64,000 nucleotides of DNA from Diploscapter coronatus. Taxonomy: Eukaryota > Nematoda > Chromadorea > Rhabditida > Rhabditidae. Of this stretch, positions 46,082 to 58,379 are shown one piece after another. Position 1 is the first letter of the stretch. Each line of letters opens with the position of its first letter. Position numbers and translations under genes: made by a program. The stretch is taken from the NCBI GenBank assembly GCA_964036155.1, contig OZ038423.1, forward strand, positions 33,247,249-33,311,248, read 5' to 3'. The notes beneath the pieces were generated by a model. That model was not told where the DNA came from. It made no database searches and was given only the letters and a program-made list of their open reading frames with translations.

Positions 46082-48145
46082 ATGGGTATCCGTCTGATGT
46101 TAGTCGTTTTCGGGCTGTTTTTGGCCGTGCAATGGGTCAGTGGACAGGTGATGACTATCGATGAGAAGGTAAAATTTTACTTTTCTAAAACATTCTTGAT
46201 CTCTAAATTTCTGCCCAAATTAATAGGTGAAAATTTTTAGAGAAAAAATTAGAATTGTTCAAAAATAATAATTTTCTTTCTAGGTCCGCAACCTAAACGA
46301 CTTGGTGCACCGCAACCCGATCCTGAAGCTGAACATGGACAAATGGAAGACGTTCGTGCGGCAACAGCCCAGAAACTACTCCATATTCGTCATGTTCACT
46401 GCGCTCACACCCGGAGTCAATTGCCCTATTTGTCGGTAAGAATTTAAAAAAAAAAAAAAATGCTGATTTTTTGGAAAACTCACCCATTTTGAAGATAATA
46501 GGGTTTTGCAAAGAAGAATAGTGGATGAACATTACATGAATCAAGAAATTATCTACATGGAAATTAGAACATCTTTATTTGTATGGAAAAAAAAACATTT
46601 TCAGCCCCGCCTACGAAGAGTTCCAAATCGTGGCGAACTCGCATCGCTATTCCAATCCTGATCACAAAGGCGTCTACTTCGCACTCGTGGACTATGAAGA
46701 TGCGCCACAAGTCTTCCAACAGGTAAAAATGAACAAAAAAATCAGAAAAATATCAAATCCTCGACTTCTTTTAAATCTGATATTTTGAATTTAGATGAAC
46801 TTGAACACAGCCCCAGTGGTGTATCATTTCTCTGCGAAGTTGTCCGGCAAGAAGAAGCCCGATCAGATGGACTTCCAGAGACACGGATACGACGCGGATG
46901 CTATCGGCAGATTCATCGCTGATATGACTGAGGTCGGAATTTTATTTAAAATCTACTCGCAACTTTTCAAGCAAAAAATCGATTTTTAAGAAAATTTTCT
47001 CGAAATTGTTAGATTTACAAAAAGAATGATCGAAATTTCAGGTTCAAATCCGTGTTCTGCGTCCCCCGAACTACGCGGCCCCAGTCGTGATCGGTCTGCT
47101 AGTGTGTCTCGTGCTCGGCTTCCTCTACATGAAGCGCAACAATCTGGAATTCCTCTACAACAAGACCAGCTGGGGAATCATTTGCTTGGTCAGTCATTTC
47201 TTATTCATATTTATTTGAAGCTCAATTCCTGTAAGGTTTCTTCACGCGATGAAAATGTTTTGAAAACGAAGGAAATATTGATAGAATGTATAATTTGAAT
47301 AGGGCAATTAATATACGGCGGAGTGTCTTTTTCTCCACTATTTCTTTCAAATTTCATCCTCGTTTATCTCTAGCTATGGAATTCCGTCATTTAGTAATTG
47401 TCTTTGAATAGTTGATGAATGATACTGGACTTTGTAGAAACCAGAAAGTCATTTAATCCTAGAAATTTAGAATCTTTCCTTGTCTAATTGTAGATTTTTC
47501 CAGATCATCACATTCGTGTTCCTCTCTGGCCAGATGTGGAACCACATCCGCGGCCCCCCGTTCATCATGACCAACCCACAGACGCGCGAGTCCACCTTCA
47601 TCCATGGATCCACTCAATTCCAGGTGAGAAGAACTTCACGAATAAGTTGAAAACAAATCTCAGTTGGTGGCTGAAACGTACATCGTGATGGGCGTGTACG
47701 CGGTGATCACGTTCGGCTTCATTCTGCTGAACGATGCGGCTGCCATCGATGTCTCCTCTCTTACGGGCGGCAAGAAAAAGCAGCCCAACACCATCGCTGC
47801 CATGAGTCCTTCGGGTAAATTTTATTTTACTTGGATTTTTACCAAAGTTTCTTTCATTCAAAAATATGCTTTTTTCGTAAGTTCGAAGAAAATAATCACC
47901 TTTTCTTCTATTTTACAATTCAAAAAGATCGAATTTCCAAGGTTTGTAAAAGATTCACTTTTCTCGAAGAAAAATTAAATAATTTTGCTCAGTGAAATTT
48001 CCTATTTTTTTTCTAAAAATTGAAATTCAAATTTTTAGCAATGGCGGCCCTCGGTCTCGGCCTCGTGTTCGTGTTCTTCTCGCTGCTGCTGTCGATTTTC
48101 CGCGCCAAGTACCGCGGATATCCCTACTCGCTCCTCTTCAGCTAA
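46082..48145 (+). CDS. Oligosaccharyltransferase subunit OST3/TUSC3/MAGT1 (339 aa)
   Basis: Thioredoxin-like subunit of the ER oligosaccharyltransferase that holds substrate proteins by transient disulphides so that poorly accessible Asn sites are N-glycosylated; vertebrate MAGT1 is also linked to Mg2+ uptake. Exons: 46082-46168, 46284-46435, 46605-46722, 46795-46932, 47042-47188, 47504-47623, 47664-47814, 48039-48145, total 339 residues. Signal peptide about 1-21, lumenal thioredoxin fold with the redox motif CPIC (residues 76-79, within [10 protein letters not shown]), then four membrane helices ([69 protein letters not shown]) and the family-typical end [15 protein letters not shown]. The intron 47624-47663 is only 40 bp. 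It is the second gene of a probable operon with snu-23. Confidence 0.95.
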
Positions 48146-49002
48146 ATTGCCAAAACCCGAGAAAATGAGGTAAACTCCATCCACCTGCATTCAGATTTGT
48201 ATATTTTCAAACCCACGAGTGTCCCGCATAAACGAAATAGCACGTATTTTCGAGAAACGGAAAGAATACATGCTCTTTTTCTCTCTCGACAAAACCGCTA
48301 TCTCGTTTATGCAGACACTGCGGATTTGAAAAGCTACAAGTCTGCCTGCGTTAATTTTGTCAAAATTCAGAACAATTCCATTTCCGTCTCTTCTTTTCTT
48401 ATGCTATTTTAAGGGGATATTGTAGTTTTATAAAATTACAGTAATCCTTTAAATCAACATAATGAAGTTAAAGATAAGAAATGGGTTGATTTGAAAAATG
48501 ACAAAATTACTCGCTCTGTGAAGTTTTTGTTTTTAAACATGCCTTTTTAGTAAGTGTTTTTTATCGGTTTTACTTATTGTTTCCTCTCAAAAATGTTTAT
48601 TTTTATCTACTTTTTCTAATGGCTGTGATATTCTAAAGGAGCATATAAAATCAACTTTTCTTTGTTGAAAAGAAAATCCTTGTGGATTTTTTTTCAAAAT
48701 TTTAGGGTTTTTCATCATTTTTTATTTATTGCTTTACTTTTTTCGTTTTCCCCTTCGTAGGTTTTAGCTGATCCAAAAATACCATTTTTGAGCTCCGGGA
48801 TTTTATTTATGGAAGTTTTATTTATCGTTTTTCTGTTGTTGCGAATAAATTTTTATAAAACTTCATTTTTCGGGAAGTGTAGAATAACACGTATTGATTG
48901 GGGAATCATTATATTCTCTAAAAGAAGTAACATTCTAAAAAGTAAAGCGGAAGAAATTTATTTCAAAAATCATCGACATTTACAAAATTGGTTTTAAAAA
49001 TT
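48146..49002. other. Convergent 3' spacer between OST3 and the acbp-5-type gene
   Basis: AT-rich, holds the two 3' untranslated regions and one fold-back (48226-48312). TTTATT motifs near 48800 could be the poly(A) signal of the minus-strand gene. The open frame 48197-48412 runs through the fold-back. Confidence 0.5.
48226..48312. repeat. Fold-back element
   Basis: Arms GCATAAACGAAATAGC and its near-complement GCTATCTCGTTTATGC enclose GAAAGAATACATGCTC followed by TTTTTCTCTC. The core is close to those of the fold-backs at 3931-4000 and 19880-19960. Confidence 0.6.
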
Positions 49003-50739
49003 TTACGGTCGAAGAATTTCGATGAGCGGTTCTTCATCCGTGCATTCCCAGGGTAGTTGTCCGTCGTCGTTGGCTATATTTTTATCGCCTCCGTTCTACA
49101 AAATCGACTATAAAAATTCTTGGGAAGCTCATAAATTTTTCCATCTTTAAATACACCCCCTCATCCTAAAACCCGTTGACAAATACAGGAAGCCGGAATT
49201 GTTTTATGAATACGAGCACTAGAAAAAGATTTTAAAAAAACTTACACTAATGAGCAACTGCGCGATGTTGCTTCTGCCGCATAATGCAGCAAAATGGAGC
49301 GCCGTGTTTCCCTGCGGATCCTGCCGATTCACGTCCACGTTCGTCTCGTCGATCAGCCACTCGACCACCTGCTCGGACCCCGCGTCCACTGCGAAATGAA
49401 GCGCCGTCATCTGAATAATCAGTTAAGAAAAATGAAATTTAAAGAAAGACTCAATCAGAGTTGCAAATTTAGACCCGAAAAAATCCGATCGGATCTCTTT
49501 CTCTCCTTCCTTCGCGCTTCTTTTGCACTATGTCCTCTATGCTATTTCGTCTTCTGCCTCTATTATATGTAGGGTCTCAAATTTGCAACCCTCAACTTGA
49601 TCAAAAAGTACAAATGTAACTGCAAATTCTTGCCCTTTTGAAAAGAAGTGTTTTTCTTAAAAAAAAACTAAAATATTCTTTAAGAAATATAGTAGCTTTT
49701 AAAGCATGTAAAAAATGAGAAAGATAGATAACCTTACCCCCAAATATTCATCAGTAGCCTCAAGCAAATTCGGCTTTTTCAGCAAAAGAGTCTGCATTTT
49801 CTCGACGTCATCCGCGCGAGCAGCATCGAACCACTGCGATTCTTCGGAGTCGTTTCGGGATTCGTCCTGGAAAAAGGTAGAAACTCAATTTTTCACAAGA
49901 ATGATTTCGTTGCCAGTTTATTTAATTCGTCACTGCTTATTTAGAATGATCACCCTTTATGGCAATGAAAACAAAGTTTGATCAAGAAGAAAAAGGGTAT
50001 ATCCTCCAAATGAATGATCATCAATGAGCTAGGTGACATTTGCAAGAAATTAAGAAATTTATTCACTATTCTTGAAATGTTTAAATTTCGAAAATTCCTT
50101 ACCCCCTCCTCATCCATTGCCATTCTGCTGGGCCTCATGCCCCAGCCCTGTTTGGAGTGACTCGGCTGCTCGCCCGGTTGCCACCCGAACCCAGTCAGCT
50201 TCTCGGTGTAGTTCCGCATCGCGTTCTCTCGAGATAGGGCATTTCCTAGAGACGCCCACGCATCGTACTTGGCTCGAGCGCGCACGTCAAATACACTGGG
50301 TTTTTCGGACACGACTGGAAGTTTCAATAAACGTTTTCTAGAAAATATTCATTTGAGAAATTTTCGTAGGAAAAGAGAATCGCATTCTTTGGAAACAAGG
50401 AAAGAAAACTGACTAGCCGGCCCACAAGTAGCCTGTTTGTAGAGCGCGTAGAGGGACATCAGATCGGTCGAGGAGAGTTTGCTCGCGATTGCAGGAAGAA
50501 ACGAAGCTGCAGCGTCGAATTGAGCCATTAATTCGGGGTCGATCTGGATGGAATAATTTATTTTTATAATATCAAACCTGTTAAAAGCCTTCTTCCCATA
50601 GAAACTACGTGAGTTATGGTAATTTTGAGGATTTTATTAAGAAACCTACATCCTCATCAGCCTGAACCGGTACTGTCCCTTCTTTACTCGGCTTTGCTCT
50701 ATAATTGTTCCAGCATCGTCGCAAACCAACGATGAACAT
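49003..50739 (-). CDS. acbp-5: Acyl-CoA-binding protein with ankyrin repeats, ACBD6/ACBP-5 type (272 aa)
   Basis: Cytosolic/nuclear long-chain acyl-CoA carrier; ACBD6 also supports protein N-myristoylation. Exons: 50739-50650, 50543-50414, 50314-50103, 49866-49738, 49410-49246, 49095-49003, giving 272 residues (human ACBD6 282). The ACB domain covers about 32-125: FDAAASFLPAIASKLS, the ligand-contact motif LYALYKQATCGP, AKYDAWASLGNALSRENAM and LTGFGWQP. Ankyrin repeats occupy about 155-272 (SQWFDAARADDVEKMQTLL, MTALHFAVDAGSEQVVEWL, DPQGNTALHFAALCGRSNIA), the last ending in an acidic NDDGQLPWEC tail. The ATG directly follows the acceptor TTTTATAG and lies 156 bp downstream of the BolA-like stop codon, so I infer an operon with SL2-type splicing. 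Confidence 0.92.
49458..49589. repeat. Fold-back element in acbp-5-type gene intron
   Basis: GTTGCAAATTTAGACCC and GGGTCTCAAATTTGCAAC form 17-18-base arms of a 132-bp element with a pyrimidine-rich middle. The GTTGCAAATTT end resembles the GTTGCA/TTTGCAA ends of the short dispersed repeats at 631-690 and 51317-51375. Confidence 0.65.
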
Positions 50740-50895
50740 CTATAAAATTTTTAAAAACCCAAAAAAGCAATAAAACTCAATATTCCTGTGCACAAAACAC
50801 GTTCTCCAAATGGACGAAATCATAAAAGAAAGATTTATTGAAATACCCGAATTTAAAAATAACAAGTAAAAATACGATAATTTGAGAAAAAAAAC

Positions 50896-51463
50896 TTATG
50901 CTGCATTTTGCAGTTTCTTCCATTTCTCCGGATCATAGGCTTTGATCGTGATCGCGTGGATTATGTTCATCAGATCAGATAGACGATCCTGAAAATAGTT
51001 TTCTTCAAAATAATAATAAAAAGAACAAATCCTAGTTTCTAGAAATGTCTACTTTTTGAACAAATAGTGTCGGCATAGAACAAGAATCTGAAGCATTTTT
51101 CAGAGGCAAAAATAAAGCTTGTATATTACTCTTTTGACTTTCCAGTTTGTAAAATTCGAAAAATAATAAAGTTAACCTGAACGAGTCGATGATTTTTGAT
51201 CGTGGTCTGTCCTTTGAACTGCTCCGAGACGATTTCGATGCGAAACTTCGCGCCGCAGCCGTCCGATTCATCCACAACGTCCTGCAAATTTCTTTTATAA
51301 AGACGGAATGATCAGAGTTGCAGTTTTTTCGAAAAATCACACCGCATTCGCGGGGTTTATTTGCAAATCTGGGAATGATGCAAAAAATAAATTTCAAAAA
51401 TGATACCAAATGCTCCGGAGATAAAGCCTCCAAACGCGATCGGACGTCCTCAATCGAGACCAT
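50896..51463 (-). CDS. BolA2-like protein (84 aa)
   Basis: BolA proteins of this class bind [2Fe-2S] clusters together with monothiol glutaredoxins in the cytosol and take part in iron sensing and cluster delivery. Exons: 51463-51407, 51281-51177, 50988-50896; 84 residues, the normal size for BOLA2 (86). The sequence has MVSIEDVRSRLEALSPEHL, then a CGAKFRIEIVSEQFKGQ strand-loop, KNHRLVQ, and IIHAITIKAYDPEKW. These carry the family's single Cys and the conserved His of the HA-T-K motif that act as cluster ligands. An acceptor-like TAATTAG lies 10 bases before the ATG. Its stop codon is 156 bp upstream of the acbp-5-type start on the same strand. Confidence 0.9.
51317..51375. repeat. Short dispersed repeat, copy 2 (bolA intron)
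   Basis: Contains TTCGAAAAATCACACC and C-GCGGGGTTTATTTGCAA in the same order and spacing as 631-690. Both copies are intronic. Confidence 0.6.
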
Positions 51464-54400
51464 CGGAATTATGCTAATTACCGAAAAAATAATCGATAAA
51501 AAATTCGAAGAAATTTTAAATTTAGTCGAACGGTGGCTTTGTAAGTATGCGTAAAATGAGCGTGGCGTCTTTTCGAAGTGAGCTTCAAAAGAATGATGAA
51601 AGAAACTTGAATTCTTCGATCTTTCCTTCGGGTAAATTTTAAAAGTACCTTTGTCCATGAGTTTAACATTCTTTTCAGGACAAATTCTGCCTTTTCATCT
51701 TTATTAACCGCTAGGAGGTTTTCATAGGAAAGTTCGGTAAAGATGGTTCAAAAAACTAATGTAGTTGGGGTACACATTCGTGCATTCTTTGAATGTGGTT
51801 CTGTTGATTGTGATGATGGAGGGCAGGGACGTGTATTGCGTTGCGATGATACTGCTCTCTCAATAAATAAAACTAGTGAATAGCGGCGGCACTTTTCCCC
51901 ATATTCTTTTTGCTCATTTGTGCCCTCCTGTGGAAGGCTGTTCCAAAATTTCGCTAGACCACTTCAGAAGAAGAGTCAGAACGTTGTTAATACCTCAAAC
52001 TTGGGTAATTAAACCGAAGCTATCGGCGAAAATCGGCAGATATACAGGTCTTGTGGCATATCATAGTCAAGAATGCAATTCGAATCTTTCACTGTCTGGT
52101 TTCCTCTTTGTCTCATCATTTTCTTTCTTTTTCCTTCTCAAATAAGCGCCCTATTTCTCTTATTGGCCGGAGGGGGAGAAAGAGTAGGGAGTGAGTATTA
52201 GTTAGAGAAGGAAAGAGTCAGGCGAAAGCGGAAAGGGCGAGAAAGGTGAAGAGAAGCCAGGCAGTGAAAGATTCGAATTGCATTCTTGACTGCTATACAG
52301 AACAAATGCAGTATATCTGCCGATTTTCGCCGATAGCTTCGGTTTAATTACCCAAGTTTGAGGTATTAACAACGTTTTGACTCTTCGAAAGAAGTGGTCT
52401 AGCGAAATTTTGGAACAGCCTTCCACAGGAGGGCACAATGAATGAAGAATGAAACAGAAATCTGTGTCTGTGTCAGTCTTATAATATTCTCAACGTTTGG
52501 CGATTTCATGTTTCAGAAACTATTGAAATATTTCGTAACAATTCTAGCCAAGTGCTAAGGAATACAAATGGAAGAATAGGACGGTGTACAACATAGGTTC
52601 ACGAAACATTATATATACCCCTCAGAACTGACTTCTTCCACTCGGTCCGGAATCAGTGAGTTATCTCAGACAAACTTCTCATTGGTACAAACTCGACCTA
52701 GTACTTTTACCATTTTTAAAAGATTTATAGGAGCAGTGCAATCTTTATCATTTTCTAGCCATATGCATTATTGCAGAATGGACGTGGCCTATCATCTGGG
52801 AATAATGAAAACCTATAGAAACTTCCGAATGTTCCAGAAACAAGCAGAGAAATTCATATCTTTGGTTACACTGATCCGTTTTTCATGCGGTCTTTTACTA
52901 TATAAGCTTGGTTAGCCCATCAGATTTTGAGAAAAAATACTTCCATGACTTTATCTTCACATCGGAAATATCACTTGCGCTCCCTAAATATAAGAAAACT
53001 TCAGTGCCAAGCCACGATAAGTCCAACTATTTATTGATAAAATAAAATCATTACTTTAAAATTAATCAAATAGACTATTTTTGTCCGTGAAGATTAACAT
53101 GATTTCATGATTTTGTTTTACCGATGTTTTGATGTGTAGATTTTCTTCAGAGAATATTTTTAAAATCCCCTATGACAAGCATGATCGATTCGATCATTTT
53201 TACATGAAATAAACACGATGAATATGAATGCCTTGGTGTCTGAACTTTCCATATATCATTAGTTTTATTCGTCTGATTTAATAAATTTTTGATGAAGGCA
53301 ATTATTCTGCAAAGTGAAAAGGTGACATTAAGTATGAAAATTTATCAGGTGTAATTTACATACATGATGATAATGAAATAAAACCTTTGAGTGACTTTAT
53401 AATTCATGTTATATAGTGAATAAGGATAAAGTCTCATAAAATCTATTCTAAACCTTCAGCACTCCCGAATTTTCTAACTTTTTCGTAAAGTGTTATCAAT
53501 AAAATCTTTTCGGGGAAACAAATCGCACCGTCTGGAATATTTTCTTCGCGATACACGTATTTTAGGAGTAAAGAAGGCGTGGCTTGCGCTCGTTAATGAA
53601 GACGACTGAGTGAGTAATTGTTTGAAGATAATAACGCGCTTTATGAAATAAATTTGCTATCTGAATTTATAAAACTTTGAGTTTATGGCATTTTGATTAG
53701 TTGAATTTTTTAGAGATTAAACATGCAAGTATTTATCATTCAAATGGAAATTCTCTTTCGAAGCAATGTGCTAAATTTGCATCTGCAATAATTTCAAACC
53801 CAATTAAAGCAGCAATAGCTAATATCGATGTCGTTTGTGATAATCATAGAATTCATTTAGTTTCTATATGCATATTGAGTTCGTAATCTATCTAATTTTA
53901 TGTAGACTCTTATGCAAATTTTTATTTATGAAAAGATCATTTGCGTAGCGATTTTCCGATATGTTCCGCTTTAACATTCACAGTGCTTTGAGCTGTCCGG
54001 TATCTTTTTTTTTCAAAAAAAGTTATAACTTTTCATATATCCACTATTTTAGAAATATTTGTTCATTGAAAACTTCTTTCAAAAATATCGTCGACAAATA
54101 TAAACAAAATTTTCAAAAAAAAGAAGAGATGAAATATCCGGATTTCTTGTACTACAAGGCTTGCTGGGACTTTTGAGCACCAGATTCGGATTCCTCGTTG
54201 TCGAATTGATCAATTAGTCCAAAACTTAGGAAAAAACGAGATGACATTATTTAAAACCCCCTTGTCAGCTTTAGTGAAATAATTTGAAAGCAATAGATAG
54301 TTGCATTAAAGCGTCATTCGTTTCCAAGTAAATATTTTCGAATTTGGATAGGATAGTGAATAGTAAAAGAATTAAGTTATCGTAAAATTCCTACTTAAAT

Positions 54401-54793
54401 TCATATTTCTATCGAAAAAAATCAACTCAGATTAATTTCACCATTACCGTAATCACAACTATCGATCTGCATACTTAGTTCTTCGATACTGTATCTGTAA
54501 GCATATTGGGTTTACCGTGTTACAATTATCTATGGTAAGATAATAATATGTTCATCGTCTATGTTAAGTTCGTATTTCATTTTCGGGTCTCATTGCTATG
54601 TCTTTTTGATCCTCGAACCATAATTGCATTAATCATTTCCATGGAGATTCATTCATTAAAAGTGGCACATCTATTATGACAAGAATGAAATATACATAGA
54701 AATTGCAAGACGTATATCAAAATCAAGTTAGTGATCTAAAATTACAGAAGTGTAATTGACCCATTCAAATCCTCATATCAATTTAAATTCACA
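51464..54793. other. Long intergenic region with one large inverted repeat
   Basis: About 3.3 kb. Apart from the inverted repeat at 51914-52446 it is AT-rich with only unmatched short open frames (52682-52915, 53701-53886, 53961-54176). None shows a signal peptide, domain motif or in-phase splicing that I can defend. Confidence 0.5.
51914..52446. mobile_element. Fold-back element with ~200-bp imperfect arms
   Basis: The left arm (about 51914-52125) and right arm (about 52240-52446) are complementary with scattered mismatches: for example GTGCCCTCCTGTGGAAGGCT near the left end and AGCCTTCCACAGGAGGGCAC near the right end, and GAAGCTATCGGCGAAAATCG inside the left arm. The middle is purine/pyrimidine-rich. 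Because of the symmetry both strands translate to nearly the same peptide; I take that as a by-product. It looks like an older non-autonomous fold-back transposon; no clear target duplication was found. Confidence 0.75.
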
Positions 54794-56605
54794 ATGCCTG
54801 ACGATATTCCTAACGACACGAATTCTTCTATTCCTGCTCAACTTGGTGCTGGACCATTCAACGCTCAAGATTTGATTGAAATTGTCGGGTCTATAATTTA
54901 TCTTGGGAATATTTACATACTACTAACTTCTAAAAATTCTCTCTTTCGTTCGGCATTCTATATTCTATTCATTTCTATAGGTATATGTGCATTTATTTTA
55001 ATTACTTAAATATTGCGAATCGTAGAAATACTAAAGACGCTTCTCATAGATTATCTTTGCAGTTTTTTGCTTAAAACATCCATTTGAGAAATTAGAATCT
55101 TCCATAAAAGTGGTAGCAGAAATTATGCGGAGTGAGCAACTACGATTCTCCAAAAGCTTTACTGTGGGCCATTCTTGCCGGGATGCATGGGATCAGCTCA
55201 AATAAGGGTCTACTTTTACCTGTCGAGAGTACAGGTCACCTAAATTGTGATAATGATAAAACAATGTTCATACATAGAGAAAAAAATGCTTTCGGGTTGC
55301 CATAGAAAGTCATTCTGGGCTTTGCCTTTCGGACTTTAGCGGTTTAAAAATTTACTCTGCAATGGAAAATAATATTTAGAACTGCATTAATGGTTACGAA
55401 TCTCACACTTCGCTGCGTACTATATGATTTGTTTCAAATTTCATTTTGCAGGATTCTGCAACGTCTTTTCAGTCCTCGTAAACGTGGGTCTGCGCCGCTT
55501 TATCTGTGGTACGTGTCCTATTTCAATTGGACTACTTCCCATTGCAAAATTGTTTCCCCAACTTGCGATGTCCACTGGAACGGGATACATCATTGGAAAT
55601 TTCCTGTTGACTCTCAATCGCTACACAGCCATGAAGTACCCTGTAAGGCATAAGAAGGTGAGGTTATCGTGACTTTTTTAATTTCTGATATCTCGTAAAC
55701 ACCGCAGTTTTTGTTCCGCTTCTTTTAATGCTACCTTCCGTTACGCTTTCTTTTTTTGTCTAGAGGAAAAAAATGACGACACCCTGTAGAACCGTGCAGC
55801 ATTTGCCAACCTTGAAATTATTTTAAAAGAACGGGAATATTTTAGATGTGGACTAGAAATGTGATAATTATAGCGACATTTTCACATACCATATTCCCTG
55901 AACTCTATTACATGTTCATGTATTTCAACGACTATCAAATTACCTATATTGACGATGAATCAGTTCTTCTTGGAGGAGCTTCAGGAATTGGCTTTTTAGT
56001 ATGCAATAAAATGATTTATTTTAATGTAATGCCGAATTTTCAGGTATCAAGATTATCGATAGGAATTGTGGCATTTGGTTATTTATTGGCCGCAACGCCA
56101 CTTAATCTAATAACCATCGATGCTTTAATTAAATATAAAAAGCGAAATGGCGTCAACATTCAGTCGAGTGAAAAGGTGAGACTAATTGTGAATTGAACGC
56201 ATTCTTGAAAAAAAAACTGAGCGATCTATAAAGGGGATGATATCGGAGAGTTTATGATTTTTAACGAGCCAATAATTCAACATTGGGTGTTTTCTACAAC
56301 GTTGAATGCCAAAATTCGACTCTTGTTCCGAGTTTATCATTTTACTTCCTTTACATACTACGATAGAAATTGCAATACAAGAAAATCCGTGCTCATTTCA
56401 GGGAATACTTTTCTACACATTTTGGACTTTCCTTATGAGTAGCATCACGTGTGTCCGACAAATACTTCTAATTTACACCAACTTCATAGGAGATCGTGCG
56501 TTGGATCGCAAAATTCGAAATACTACACCTTGGACCGTTGATTTTCAATCAGTTTCGCCTCCATTTTTGATGTTCGCATTTTCGAAAGAAGCTAGGTTGG
56601 AATAA
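54794..56605 (+). CDS. Nematode serpentine (srg/srv-like) chemoreceptor
   Basis: G-protein-coupled receptor of the nematode chemoreceptor superfamily, probably in sensory neurons. Exons: 54794-54980, 55452-55657, 55846-55998, 56044-56175 and a last exon from about 56333 to 56605; the 45-bp segment 55999-56043 is a possible intron whose length keeps frame, so retention is possible. Hydrophobic helices are visible at DLIEIVGSIIYLGNIYILL, FYILFISIGFCNVFSVLVN, TGYIIGNFLLTLNRYTAM, VIIIATFSHTIFPELYYMF, SIGIVAFGYLLAATPLNLI and ILFYTFWTFLMSSITCVRQI. The LNRYTAMKYPVRHKKMW segment after helix 3 is the hallmark of srg/srv-type receptors. The acceptor of the last exon is uncertain, so one loop/helix is not reliable. 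AATAAA follows at about 56619. Confidence 0.78.
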
Positions 56606-58371
56606 TGAAGGATTCGAAAATAAATTATTTATGAATTTTGAGTTGAAATATAAATATTAAAACATAGTGTAATTAAAATAAGAATTCATTTATTAAATAT
56701 CTAAATTAACTTTCACTAATAAACTTATTATATCGAAATTACACTATTTTAGATCGGAAATTCTTAATCGACTGAGATTGAGTGACATTCGAATTTGCTG
56801 CGTCAATTCTTCCATGAACAATGTTGACAGTACGGCCGTATTTCTGAGAAATCCGCCTTTATTTTCTTTAAATTCTCTGAAAAATGACATCACAGCCGTT
56901 AACCCATAGTATGACTTGTTTTAAATAATAACTAGACTCATTTTCAATGCAGTATTTACTAGGATGGTACAGTGCCTAATACCTCATAGCACTTTGACAT
57001 AGTAATCTAATAAATTGCCTTTATTTACAAACAATGTTATCTACATCAAAATTCGCTAAAAAATGATTGATTGTTTTCTCTAAGTTATGTTCCGGAATTA
57101 ATTTATCACAGAATTATGCAATGCATTCAATTATTAATTGACAACTCCCATAAGAGAACGTGGATCAGATCATGAATATTACCATTTCCCACATGTACAC
57201 ATCATTTTAGTAACTAATAATGCCAAGTTTTATTATCAGTTGAGAATGGGTGGTTCTCAAAAATGTTCATAGAATTAATTGACAACTTATCAAGTACGAT
57301 ATAAATGGTATCGAACAGGATTTTTAGCTCGTGAACACTATCTAATTAATAAATAATATGACGATTATCTGTTAATTGTTGGAAGCTACGACAGGAAATT
57401 CATGAGTTCGTCGTCTTATGATTAACAAAAGAATGTAGAATTCATTAATGTAACATTTAAAGTTGACAAGATAATGAATTTAATAATAATAATAATCCTT
57501 CGACTAAGATAACAACATAAGTGGATGATATCGTAGAACATAAATATGAAATTATTTGTAATCAAAACGCACTGTTGACTGAGAAATCATACTGTCTTTT
57601 TTAAATAATTATTTTACATGCGTCTGAATCTTTTCCTTAAAATTTATTTAATTTCTTCTTCCGCTCCTATTTAATTTCGAGTCATTTACAGGGATGTACG
57701 GACCCGGATATTAATTAATGTCCGGATCCCAATTTTTACGGGCCGCGTACATCCCGGTCAAATTCAATGGTTCATAGTGATTTCGGAATATGCTAATTGC
57801 ACAAATAGTCAATTGAATTATAAGTGGCGAAGTCATTTTCTATCCTTAAATAAATGAAAATTTTGTAAAGATCACATACAACCACCGAGTAAATTTTAAA
57901 AGAAAATTTCAAAACATAAACATAGATTGAAAAACAATCATGATCAATATACTCTATACTTTGGATTGGGTAGTTATTTTAGAAAAGGTGTATACTTTGG
58001 TAAGAAATTGTATTTAAAATTATTCAAAATCGTCAAGCATGGATGTTATCGCTTATTGACATTAAAATTTGGAAAATGATACGAAAATCACAAAATCAAA
58101 CTTTTTCCCGTATGAACACGTACATTTTTCTATGGTATTCTCTTTGTTTGATCATGCTCGCTTTTGATATCTTGAACATATTTTGAGACTCTTTCGGCCC
58201 ACGAATGTTATTGTCGAAGGACCAAAGTTTCGTTATAGATGATTCATTTCATTATTCGATTTTTACAGTTATGAATTTGACATTTATGATTTCATGGAAA
58301 TATTTGCATTGAACATTTTACGTGGGCAGATAAAGACGATTATGACTTTAGAAAAACTAGGATCTCGCAAC
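56606..58371. other. AT-rich intergenic region
   Basis: About 1.8 kb without a supported gene. It holds a short hairpin (57691-57755) and an ATT/AAT run near 57485. I see nothing else. Confidence 0.5.
57691..57755. repeat. GC-richer hairpin in AT-rich spacer
   Basis: GGGATGTACG at the left pairs with CGTACATCCC at the right, and an inner GGACCCGGATA/TGTCCGGATCC pair stacks inside. It stands out from its AT-rich surroundings and could be the remnant of a small element. Confidence 0.45.
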
Positions 58372-58379
58372 TATAAAAG
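58372..58379 (+). promoter_or_regulatory. Candidate TATA box for the Cys-rich peptide gene
   Basis: TATAAAAG about 250 bp upstream of the ATG at 58624. A TTTTCAG acceptor (ending at 58587) in between implies a 5' leader intron or trans-splicing. Confidence 0.45.

Noticed and set aside
51032..51658. 208-residue open frame on the minus strand
   Set aside because: It overlaps the BolA-like exons mostly in another frame, has no domain, and the spliced BolA model explains the locus in full.
56254..56442. Alternative reading NAKIRLLFRVYHFTSF as a receptor exon
   Set aside because: No donor keeps it in phase with the next exon; the frame starting near 56333 is continuous with the final helix, though this junction remains uncertain.
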